From: Odiellus spinosus
Taxonomy: Eukaryota > Arthropoda > Arachnida > Opiliones > Phalangiidae
Direction of reading: 5' to 3'
DNA length: 64,000 nucleotides
Assembly: GCA_963920705.1 (NCBI GenBank)
Contig: OY987234.1
Span: forward strand, 1,488,001 to 1,552,000
Below are positions 51,901 through 63,165 of the stretch, piece by piece (positions within the stretch are counted from its first letter, which is position 1; every line of letters begins with the position of its first letter). The notes beneath the pieces were generated by a model, which searched no databases, was not told where the DNA came from, and saw nothing but the letters and a program-made list of their open reading frames with translations. The translations under genes were made by a program, and so were the position numbers.

Positions 51901-51914
51901 CTACATTTGGGAAA
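48908..51914 (+). repeat. Mixed L, C and E-I modules, source or relative of the 1652-bp repeats
   Basis: About 131 units. From about 48950 to 50030 the order agrees with 52486 onward at offsets of 3536-3559 bp, including the altered L block at 49184, a 22-bp GCACTGG unit near 49460 and the L block at 49801. L blocks are at 49184, 49801 and 50697, with a further one without its lead at about 51340. E-I pairs end near 49622, 50517 and 51183, and a C module lies near 51533. TACGTTTGGG near 51857 is a private CpG-bearing unit. Confidence 0.78.
49184..49296 (+). repeat. Eastern L block variant (113 bp)
   Basis: The lead unit (49184-49206) reads GATTAACTGCAATTGG. The second unit (49207-49227) is only 21 bp because TTTGTGGATG has lost TG. 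The fourth unit ends TTTGCAAA and the fifth begins ATTGTGG and ends GGCAAA. The 21-bp unit recurs at 52743, 54395, 56207, 60477 and 63488 and nowhere west of 49 kb, so this L subtype arose and spread within the eastern 15 kb. Confidence 0.87.
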
Positions 51915-53566
51915 TTTGTGGATCTACACTTGGGAAATTTGTGGATCTGCACTTGGGAAATTTGTGGATCTACACTTGGGAAATTTGTGGATCTACACTT
52001 GGGAAATTTGTGGATCTACACTTGGGATATTTGTGGATCTACACTTGGGAAATTTGAGGGTCTACACTTGGGAAATTTGTGGATCTACACTTGGGAAATT
52101 TGTGGATCTACATTTGGGAAATTTGTGGATCTACACTTGGGAAATTTGTGGATCTGCGCTTGGGAAATTTGTGGATCTGCACTTGGGAAATTTGTGGATC
52201 TACACTTGGGAAATTTGTGGATCTGCGCTTGGGAAATTTGTGGATCTGCACTTGGGAAATTTGTGGATCTGCACTTGGAAAATTTGTGGATCTACACTTG
52301 GGAAATTTGTGGATCTACATTTGGGAAATTTGTGGATCTACACTTGGGAAATTTGTGGATCTGCACTTGGGAAATTTGTGGATCTACACTTGGGAAATTT
52401 GTGGATCTACATTTGGGAAATTTGTGGATCTACACTTGGGAAATTTGTGGATCTACACTTGGGAAATTTGTGGATCTACACTTGGGAAATTTGTGGGTCT
52501 ACACTTGGGAAATTTGTGGATCTACACTTGGGAAATTTGTGGATCTACACTTTTGAAATTTGTGGATCTACACTTGGGAAATTTGGTGATCTACACTTGG
52601 GAAATTTGTGGATCTACATTTGGTAAATTTGTGGATCTACACTTGGGAAATTTGTGGATCTGCACTTGGGAAATATGTGGATCTACACTTGGGAAATTTG
52701 TGGATCTACACTTGGGAAATTTGATTAACTGCAATTGGAAAATTTGGATGTGCACTTGGGAAATTTGTGGATCTGCACTTGGGAACTTTGTGGATCTGCA
52801 CTTTGCAAAATTGTGGATCTGCACTTGGCAAATTTATGGATCTGCACTTGGCAAATTTGTGGATCTGCACTTGGGAAATTTGTGGATCTACACTTGGGAA
52901 ATTTGTGGATCTACATTTGGGAAATTTGTGGATCTACACTTGGGAAATTTGTGGATCTGCGCTTGGGAAATTTGTGGATCTGCACTTGGGAAATTTGTGG
53001 ATCTGCACTTGGGAAATTTGTGGATCTGCACTGGAAAATTTGTGGATCTGCACTTGGGAAATTTGTGGATCTACACTTGGGAAATTTGTTTATCTACACT
53101 TGGGAAATTTGTGGATCTGCACTTGGGAAATTTTTTGATCTGTACTTGGGAAATTTGTGGATCTGCATTGGAAAATTTGTGGATCTACACTTGGGAAATT
53201 TGTGGATCTACACTTGGGAAATTTGGTGATCTACACTTGGGAAATTTGTGGATCTACATTTGGTAAATTTGTGGATCTACACTTGGGAAATTTGTGGATC
53301 TGCACTTGGGAAATATGTGGATCTACACTTAGGAAATTTGTGGATCTACACTTGGGAAATTTGATTATCTGCACTTGGAAAATTTGTGGATCTGCACTTG
53401 GGAAATTTGTGGATCTGCACTTGGGAACTTTGTGGATCTGCACTTGGGAAAATTGTGGATCTGCACTTGGCAAATTTGTGGATCTACATTTGGGAAATTT
53501 GTGGATCTACACTTGGGAAATTTGTGGATCTACATTTGGGAAATTTGTGGATCTACACTTGGGAAA
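51915..53566 (+). repeat. 1652-bp repeat, copy 1
   Basis: Seventy-two units: one of 21 bp (52743-52763) and two of 22 bp (GCACTGG near 53020 and I near 53157). It includes the GGGATATTTG and TTTGAGGGTC pair, the altered L block at 52720 and a standard one at 53360. Copy 2 follows without a break. Confidence 0.88.
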
Positions 53567-55218
53567 TTTGTGGATCTACACTTGGGAAATTTGTGGATCT
53601 GCACTTGGGAAATTTGTGGATCTACACTTGGGAAATTTGTGGATCTACACTTGGGAAATTTGTGGATCTACACTTGGGATATTTGTGGATCTACACTTGG
53701 GAAATTTGAGGGTCTACACTTGGGAAATTTGTGGATCTACACTTGGGAAATTTGTGGATCTACATTTGGGAAATTTGTGGATCTACACTTGGGAAATTTG
53801 TGGATCTGCGCTTGGGAAATTTGTGGATCTGCACTTGGGAAATTTGTGGATCTACACTTGGGAAATTTGTGGATCTGCGCTTGGGAAATTTGTGGATCTG
53901 CACTTGGGAAATTTGTGGATCTGCACTTGGAAAATTTGTGGATCTACACTTGGGAAATTTGTGGATCTACATTTGGGAAATTTGTGGATCTACACTTGGG
54001 AAATTTGTGGATCTGCACTTGGGAAATTTGTGGATCTACACTTGGGAAATTTGTGGATCTACATTTGGGAAATTTGTGGATCTACACTTGGGAAATTTGT
54101 GGATCTACACTTGGGAAATTTGTGGATCTACACTTGGGAAATTTGTGGGTCTACACTTGGGAAATTTGTGGATCTACACTTGGGAAATTTGTGGATCTAC
54201 ACTTTTGAAATTTGTGGATCTACACTTGGGAAATTTGGTGATCTACACTTGGGAAATTTGTGGATCTACATTTGGTAAATTTGTGGATCTACACTTGGGA
54301 AATTTGTGGATCTGCACTTGGGAAATATGTGGATCTACACTTGGGAAATTTGTGGATCTACACTTGGGAAATTTGATTAACTGCAATTGGAAAATTTGGA
54401 TGTGCACTTGGGAAATTTGTGGATCTGCACTTGGGAACTTTGTGGATCTGCACTTTGCAAAATTGTGGATCTGCACTTGGCAAATTTATGGATCTGCACT
54501 TGGCAAATTTGTGGATCTGCACTTGGGAAATTTGTGGATCTACACTTGGGAAATTTGTGGATCTACATTTGGGAAATTTGTGGATCTACACTTGGGAAAT
54601 TTGTGGATCTGCGCTTGGGAAATTTGTGGATCTGCACTTGGGAAATTTGTGGATCTGCACTTGGGAAATTTGTGGATCTGCACTGGAAAATTTGTGGATC
54701 TGCACTTGGGAAATTTGTGGATCTACACTTGGGAAATTTGTTTATCTACACTTGGGAAATTTGTGGATCTGCACTTGGGAAATTTTTTGATCTGTACTTG
54801 GGAAATTTGTGGATCTGCATTGGAAAATTTGTGGATCTACACTTGGGAAATTTGTGGATCTACACTTGGGAAATTTGGTGATCTACACTTGGGAAATTTG
54901 TGGATCTACATTTGGTAAATTTGTGGATCTACACTTGGGAAATTTGTGGATCTGCACTTGGGAAATATGTGGATCTACACTTAGGAAATTTGTGGATCTA
55001 CACTTGGGAAATTTGATTATCTGCACTTGGAAAATTTGTGGATCTGCACTTGGGAAATTTGTGGATCTGCACTTGGGAACTTTGTGGATCTGCACTTGGG
55101 AAAATTGTGGATCTGCACTTGGCAAATTTGTGGATCTACATTTGGGAAATTTGTGGATCTACACTTGGGAAATTTGTGGATCTACATTTGGGAAATTTGT
55201 GGATCTACACTTGGGAAA
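53567..55218 (+). repeat. 1652-bp repeat, copy 2
   Basis: Same composition, with L blocks at 54372 and 55012 and the 21-bp unit at 54395-54415. I saw no clear base difference from copy 1 over its length, which suggests a very recent duplication or local sequence homogenisation. Confidence 0.88.
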
Positions 55219-58200
55219 TTTGTGGATCTGCGCTTGGGAAATTTGTGGATCTGCACTTGGGAAATTTGTGGATCTACACTTGGGAAATTTGTGGATCTGC
55301 GCTTGGGAAATTTGTGGATCTGCGCTTGGAAAATTTGTGGATCTACACTTGGAAAATTTGTGGATCTACACTTGGGAAATTTGTGGATCTACACTTGGGA
55401 AATTTGTGGATCTACATTTGGGAAATTTGTGGATCTACACTTGGGAAATTTGTGGATCTACACTTGGGAAATTTGTGGATCTACACTTGGGAAATTTGTG
55501 GGTCTACACTTGGGAAATTTGTGGATCTACACTTGGGAAATTTGTGGATCTACACTTGGGAAATTTGTGGATCTACACTTGGGAAATTTGGTGATCTACA
55601 CTTGGGAAATTTGTGGATCTACACTTGGGAAATTTGGTGATCTACACTTGGGAAATTTGTGGATCTACATTTGGGAAATTTGTGGATCTACACTTGGGAA
55701 ATTTGTGGATCTACACTTGGGAAATTTGTGGATCTGCACTTGGGAAATTTTTTGATCTGTACTTGGGAAATTTGTGGATCTGCATTGGAAAATTTGTGGA
55801 TCTACACTTGGGAAATTTGTGGATCTGCACTTGGGAAATTTGTGGATCTACACTTGGGAAATTTGTGGATCTACATTTGGGAAATTTGTGGATCTACACT
55901 TGGGAAATTTGTGGATCTACACTTGGGAAATTTGTGGATCTACACTTGGGAAATTTGTGGGTCTACACTTGGGAAATTTGTGGATCTACACTTGGGAAAT
56001 TTGTGGATCTACACTTTTGAAATTTGTGGATCTACACTTGGGAAATTTGGTGATCTACACTTGGGAAATTTGTGGATCTACATTTGGTAAATTTGTGGAT
56101 CTACACTTGGGAAATTTGTGGATCTGCACTTGGGAAATATGTGGATCTACACTTGGGAAATTTGTGGATCTACACTTGGGAAATTTGATTAACTGCAATT
56201 GGAAAATTTGGATGTGCACTTGGGAAATTTGTGGATCTGCACTTGGGAACTTTGTGGATCTGCACTTTGCAAAATTGTGGATCTGCACTTGGCAAATTTA
56301 TGGATCTGCACTTGGCAAATTTGTGGATCTACACTTGGGAAATTTGTGGATCTGCGCTTGGGAAATTTGTGGATCTGCGCTTGGAAAATTTGTGGATCTA
56401 CACTTGGAAAATTTGTGGATCTACACTTGGGAAATTTGTGGATCTACACTTGGGAAATTTGTGGATCTACATTTGGGAAATTTGTGGATCTACACTTGGG
56501 AAATTTGTGGATCTACACTTGGGAAATTTGTGGATCTACACTTGGGAAATTTGTGGGTCTACACTTGGGAAATTTGTGGATCTACACTTGGGAAATTTGT
56601 GGATCTACACTTGGGAAATTTGTGGATCTACACTTGGGAAATTTGGTGATCTACACTTGGGAAATTTGTGGATCTACATTTGGGAAATTTGTGGATCTAC
56701 ACTTGGGAAATTTGTGGATCTACACTTGGGAAATTTGTGGATCTGCACTTGGGAAATTTTTTGATCTGTACTTGGGAAATTTGTGGATCTGCATTGGAAA
56801 ATTTGTGGATCTACACTTGGGAAATTTGTGGATCTACACTTGGGAAATTTGGTTATCTACACTTGGGAAATTTGTGGATCTACATTTGGGAAATTTGTGG
56901 ATCTACACTTGGGAAATTTGTGGATCTGCACTTGGGAAATTTGTGGATCTGCGCTTGGGAAATTTGTGGATCTGCACTTGGGAAATTTGTGGATCTGCAC
57001 TTGGGAAATTTGTGGATCTGCACTGGAAAATTTGTGGATCTGCACTTGGGAAATTTGTGGATCTACACTTGGGAAATTTGTTTATCTACACTTGGGAAAT
57101 TTGTGGATCTGCACTTGGGAAATTTTTTGATCTGTACTTGGGAAATTTGTGGATCTGCATTGGAAAATTTGTGGATCTACACTTGGGAAATTTGTGGATC
57201 TACACGTGGGAAATTTGGTGATCTACACTTGGGAAATTTGTGGATCTACATTTGGTAAATTTGTGGATCTACACTTGGGAAATTTGTGGATCTGCACTTG
57301 GGAAATATGTGGATCTACACTTAGGAAATTTGTGGATCTACACTTGGGAAATTTGATTATCTGCACTTGGAAAATTTGTGGATCTGCACTTGGGAAATTT
57401 GTGGATCTGCACTTGGGAACTTTGTGGATCTGCACTTGGGAAATTTGTGGATCTACATTTGGGAAATTTGTGGATCTACATTTGGGAAATTTGTGGATCT
57501 ACACTTGGGAAATTTGTGGATCTGCGCTTGGGAAATTTGTGGATCTGCACTTGGGAAATTTGTGGATCTACACTTGGGAAATTTGTGGATCTGCGCTTGG
57601 GAAATTTGTGGATCTGCGCTTGGAAAATTTGTGGATCTACACTTGGAAAATTTGTGGATCTACACTTGGGAAATTTGTGGATCTACACTTGGGAAATTTG
57701 TGGATCTACATTTGGGAAATTTGTGGATCTACACTTGGGAAATTTGTGGATCTACACTTGGGAAATTTGTGGATCTACACTTGGGAAATTTGTGGGTCTA
57801 CACTTGGGAAATTTGTGGATCTACACTTGGGAAATTTGTGGATCTACACTTGGGAAATTTGTGGATCTACACTTGGGAAATTTGGTGATCTACACTTGGG
57901 AAATTTGTGGATCTACATTTGGGAAATTTGTGGATCTACACTTGGGAAATTTGTGGATCTACACTTGGGAAATTTGTGGATCTGCACTTGGGAAATTTTT
58001 TGATCTGTACTTGGGAAATTTGTGGATCTGCATTGGAAAATTTGTGGATCTACACTTGGGAAATTTGTGGATCTACACTTGGGAAATTTGGTGATCTACA
58101 CTTGGGAAATTTGTGGATCTACATTTGGTAAATTTGTGGATCTACACTTGGGAAATTTGTGGATCTGCACTTGGGAAATATGTGGATCTACACTTGGGAA

Positions 58201-58890
58201 ATTTGTGGATCTACACTTGGGAAATTTGATTATCTGCACTTGGAAAATTTGTGGATCTGCACTTGGGAAATTTGTGGATCTGCACTTGGGAACTTTGTGG
58301 ATCTGCACTTGGGAAAATTGTGGATCTGCACTTGGCAAATTTGTGGATCTACATTTGGGAAATTTGTGGATCTACACTTGGGAAATTTGTGGATCTACAC
58401 TTGGGAAATTTGTGGATCTGCGCTTGGGAAATTTGTGGATCTGCACTTGGGAAATTTGTGGATCTACACTTGGGAAATTTGTGGGTCTACACTTGGGAAA
58501 TTTGTGGATCTACACTTGGGAAATTTGTGGATCTACACTTGGGAAATTTGTGGATCTACACTTGGAAAATTTGGTGATCTACACTTGGGAAATTTGTGGA
58601 TCTACATTTGGGAAATTTGTGGATCTACACTTGGGAAATTTGTGGATCTGCACTTGGGAAATTTTTTGATCTGTACTTGGGAAATTTGTGGATCTGCATT
58701 GGAAAATTTGTGGATCTACACTTTTGAAATTTGTGGATCTACACTTGGGAAATTTGGTGATCTACACATGGGAAATTTGTGGATCTACATTTGGTAAATT
58801 TGTGGATCTACACTTGGGAAATTTGTGGATCTGCACTTGGGAAATATGTGGATCTACACTTGGGAAATTTGTGGATCTACACTTGGGAAA
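55219..58890 (+). repeat. Reshuffled copies of the 1652-bp module
   Basis: About 160 units containing L blocks at 56184 (21-bp form), 57352 and 58225, and I units near 55783, 56783, 57149, 58022 and 58688. A GCACTGG unit lies near 57015. Segments follow the preceding 1652-bp repeat at offsets of 1812, 2340 and 873 bp, so deletions and duplications of whole units have broken the regular period. TACACGTGGG near 57200 is private. Confidence 0.78.
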
Positions 58891-61532
58891 TTTGATTATC
58901 TGCAATTGGAAAATTTGTAGATGTGCACTTGGGAAATTTGTGGATCTGCACTTGGGAACTTTGTGGATCTGCACTTGGCAAAATTGTGGATCTGCACTTG
59001 GCAAATTTATGGATCTGCACTTGGGAAATTTGTGGATCTACACTTGGGAAATTTGTGGATCTACATTTGGGAAATTTGTGGATCTACACTTGGGAAATTT
59101 GTGGATCTGCGCTTGGGAAATTTGTGGATCTGCACTTGGGAAATTTGTGGATCTGCACTTGGGAAATTTGTGGATCTGCATTGGAAAATTTGTGGATCTG
59201 CACTTGGGAAATTTGTGGATCTGCACTTGGGAAATTTGTGGATCTGCACTTGGGAAATTTGTGGATCTGCACTTTTGAAATTTGTGGATCTGCACTTGGA
59301 AAATTTGTGGATATGCGCTTGGGAAATTTGTGGATCTGCACTTGGGAAATTTGTGGATCTGCACTTGGGAAATTTGTGGATCTGCACATGGGAAATTTGT
59401 GGATCTACAATTGGGAAATTTGTGGACCTACATTTGGGAAATTTCTGGATCTACACTTGGGAAATTTGTGGATCTACACTTGGGAAATTTGTGGATCTGC
59501 ACTTGGGAAGTTTGTGGATCTACACTTGGGAAATTTGTGGATCTGCACTTGGGAAATCTGTGGATCTGCACTTGGGAAATTTGTGGATCTACACTTGGGA
59601 AATTTGTGGATCTACGCTTGGGAAATTTGTGGATCTGCACTTGGGAAATTTGTGGATCTACATTTGGGAAATTTGTGGATCTACACTTGGGAAATTTGTG
59701 GATCTGCACTTGGGAAATTTGTGGATCTACACTTGGGAAATTTGTGGATCTACACTTGGGAAATTTGTGGATCTACACTTGGGATATTTGTGGATCTACA
59801 CTTGGGAAATTTGAGGGTCTACACTTGGGAAATTTGTGGATCTACACTTGGGAAATTTGTGGATCTACATTTGGGAAATTTGTGGATCTACACTTGGGAA
59901 ATTTGTGGATCTGCGCTTGGGAAATTTGTGGATCTGCACTTGGGAAATTTGTGGATCTACACTTGGGAAATTTGTGGATCTGCGCTTGGGAAATTTGTGG
60001 ATCTGCACTTGGGAAATTTGTGGATCTGCACTTGGAAAATTTGTGGATCTACACTTGGGAAATTTATGGATCTACATTTGGGAAATTTGTGGATCTACAC
60101 TTGGGAAATTTGTGGATCTACACTTGGGAAATTTGTGGATCTACACTTGGGAAATTTGTGGATCTACATTTGGGAAATTTGTGGATCTACACTTGGGAAA
60201 TTTGTGGATCTACACTTGGGAAATTTGTGGATCTACACTTGGGAAATTTGTGGGTCTACACTTGGGAAATTTGTGGATCTACACTTGGGAAATTTGTGGA
60301 TCTACACTTTTGAAATTTGTGGATCTACACTTGGGAAATTTGGTGATCTACACTTGGGAAATTTGTGGATCTACATTTGGTAAATTTGTGGATCTACACT
60401 TGGGAAATATGTGGATCTACACTTGGGAAATTTGTGGATCTACACTTGGGAAATTTGATTAACTGCAATTGGAAAATTTGGATGTGCACTTGGGAAATTT
60501 GTGGATCTGCAATTGGGAACTTTGTGGATCTGCACTTGGCAAAATTGTGGATCTGCACTTGGCAAATTTATGGATCTGCACTTGGGAAATTTGTGGATCT
60601 ACACTTGGGAAATTTGTGGATCTACATTTGGGAAATTTGTGGATCTACACTTGGGAAATTTGTGGATCTTCGCTTGGGAAATTTGTGGATCTGCACTTGG
60701 AAAATTTGTGGATATGCGCTTGGGAAATTTGTGGATCTGCACTTGGGAAATTTGTGGATCTGCACTTGGGAAATTTGTGGATCTGCACATGGGAAATTTG
60801 TGGATCTACAATTGGGAAATTTGTGGACCTACATTTGGGAAATTTCTGGATCTACACTTGGGAAATTTGTGGATCTGCACTTGGGAAATTTGTGGATCTG
60901 CACTTGGGAAATTTGTGGATCTACACTTGGGAAATTTGTGGATCTGCACTTGGGAAATTTGTGGATCTGCACTTGGGAAATTTGTGGATCTACACTTGGG
61001 AAATTTGTGGATCTACGCTTGGGAAATTTGTGGATCTGCACTTGGGAAATTTGTGGATCTACACTTAAGAAATTTGTGGATCTGCACTTGGGAAATTTGT
61101 TGATCTACACTTGGGAAATTTGTGGATCTACATTTGGGAAATTTGTGAATCTACACTTGGGAAATTTGTGGATCTACATTTGGGAAATTTGTGGATCTAC
61201 ACTTGGGAAATTTGTGGATCTGCACTTGGGAAATTTGTGGATCTACACTTGGGAAATTTGTCTATCTACACTTGGGAAGTTTGTGGATCTACACTTGGGA
61301 TATTTGTGGATCTACACTTGGGAAATTTGAGGGTCTACACTTGGGAAATTTGTGGATCTACACTTGGGAAATTTGTGGATCTACACTTGGGAAATTTGTG
61401 GATCTACGCTTGGGAAATTTGTGGATCTGCACTTGGGAAATTTGTGGATCTACACTTGGGAAATTTGTGGATCTACATTTGGGAAATTTGTGGATCTACA
61501 CTTGGGAAATTTGTGGATCTACACTTGGGAAA
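58891..61532 (+). repeat. L-C region resembling 47.3-49 kb and 51.4-52.7 kb
   Basis: It starts with the L lead at 58891, whose second unit reads TGTAGATGTGC. A TGCAC series with a GCATTGG unit near 59173 and a C module near 59266 repeat the order at 48265-48900. From about 59428 the order follows 51671 onward at 7757 bp. The L block at 60454 is the 21-bp form, and a private TGGATCTTCGC unit lies near 60660. TACACTTAAG near 61066 and TTTGTCTATC near 61260 are private. Confidence 0.78.
60155..60989 (+). repeat. 835-bp segment, first copy of a 3011-bp-spaced pair
   Basis: It matches 63166-64000 at 3011 bp, including the TGGATCTTCGC unit, the 21-bp L unit (60477-60497), TGCAATTGGG in the third L unit and a shortened C module. 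The match is still running where the window ends. Confidence 0.85.
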
Positions 61533-61785
61533 TTTGGTGATCTACACTTGGGAAATTTGATTATCTGCACTTGGAAAATTTGTGGATGTGCACTTGGGAA
61601 ATTTGTGGATCTGCACTTGGGAACTTTGTGGATCTGCACTTGGGAAAATTGTGGATCTGCACTAGGCAAATTTGTGAATCTGCACTTGGGAAATTTGTGG
61701 ATCTACAGTTGGGAAATTTGTGGACCTACATTTGGGAAATTTGTGGATCTACACTTGGGAAATTTTTGGATCTACACTTGGGAAA
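61533..61785 (+). repeat. 253-bp segment, copy 1 of three
   Basis: Eleven units: TTTGGTGATC (61533), L block (61556), TTTGTGAATC (61671), TACAGTTGGG, GGACCTACATTT, TACAC and TTTTTGGATC. It is repeated at 62062 at a 529-bp offset. Confidence 0.83.
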
Positions 61786-62061
61786 TTTGTGGATCTGCAC
61801 TTGGGAAATTTGTGGATCTACACTTGGGAAATTTGTGGATCTACAATTGGGAAATTTGTGGATCTACACTTGGGAAACTTGTGGATCTGCGCTTGGGAAA
61901 TTTGTGGATCTGCACTTGGAAAATTTGTGGATCTGCACTTGGGAAATTTGTGGATCTGCACATGGGAAATTTGTGGATCTTCAATTGGGAAATTTGTGGA
62001 CCTACATTTGGGAAATTTCTGGATCTACACTTGGGAAATTTGTGGATCTACACTTAGGAAA

Positions 62062-62314
62062 TTTGGTGATCTACACTTGGGAAATTTGATTATCTGCACT
62101 TGGAAAATTTGTGGATGTGCACTTGGGAAATTTGTGGATCTGCACTTGGGAACTTTGTGGATCTGCACTTGGGAAAATTGTGGATCTGCACTTGGCAAAT
62201 TTGTGAATCTGCACTTGGGAAATTTGTGGATCTACAGATGGGAAATTTGTGGACCTACATTTGGGAAATTTGTGGATCTACACTTGGGAAATTTTTGGAT
62301 CTACACTTGGGAAA
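62062..62314 (+). repeat. 253-bp segment, copy 2, with a shorter third copy at 63005
   Basis: Same order as 61533-61785, with TACAGATGGG in place of TACAGTTGGG and GGCAAA in place of AGGCAAA near 62193-62198. The first seven units recur at 63005-63165, where the third L unit reads ACTTTAGAAC. After 62314 the order changes to TACAC and TGCAC units and a C module tail near 62508. Confidence 0.82.
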
Positions 62315-63165
62315 TTTGTGGATCTACACTTGGGAAATTTGTGGATCTGCACTTGGGAAATTTGTGGATCTACACTTGGGAAATTTGTGGATCTACATTT
62401 GGGAAATTTGTGGATCTACACTTGGGAAATTTGTGGATCTGCGCTTGGGAAATTTGTGGATCTGCACTTGGAAAATTTGTGGATCTGCACTTGGGAAATT
62501 TGTGGATCTGCACATGGGAAATTTGTGGATCTACAATTGGGAAATTTGTGGACCTACATTTGGGAAATTTCTGGATCTACACTTGGGAAATTTGTGGATC
62601 TACACTTGGGAAATTTGTGGATCTGCACTTGGGAAATTTGTGGATCTACACTTGGGAAATTTGTGGATCTGCACTTGGGAAATTTGTGGATCTACACTTG
62701 GGAAATTTGTGGATCTACGCTTGGGAAATTTGTGGATCTGCACTTGGGAAATTTGTGGATCTACATTTGGGAAATTTGTGGATCTACACTTGGGAAATTT
62801 GTGGATCTGCACTTGGGAAATTTGTGGATCTACACTTGGGAAATTTGTGGATCTACACTTGGGATATTTGTGGATCTACACTTGGGAAATTTGAGGGTCT
62901 ACACTTGGGAAATTTGTGGATCTACACTTGGGAAATTTGTGGATCTACATTTGGGAAATTTGTGGATCTACACTTGGGAAATTTTTGGATCTACACTTGG
63001 GAAATTTGGTGATCTACACTTGGGAAATTTGATTATCTGCACTTGGAAAATTTGTGGATGTGCACTTGGGAAATTTGTGGATCTGCACTTTAGAACTTTG
63101 TGGATCTGCACTTGGGAAAATTGTGGATCTGCACTTGGCAAATTTGTGAATCTGCACTTGGGAAA

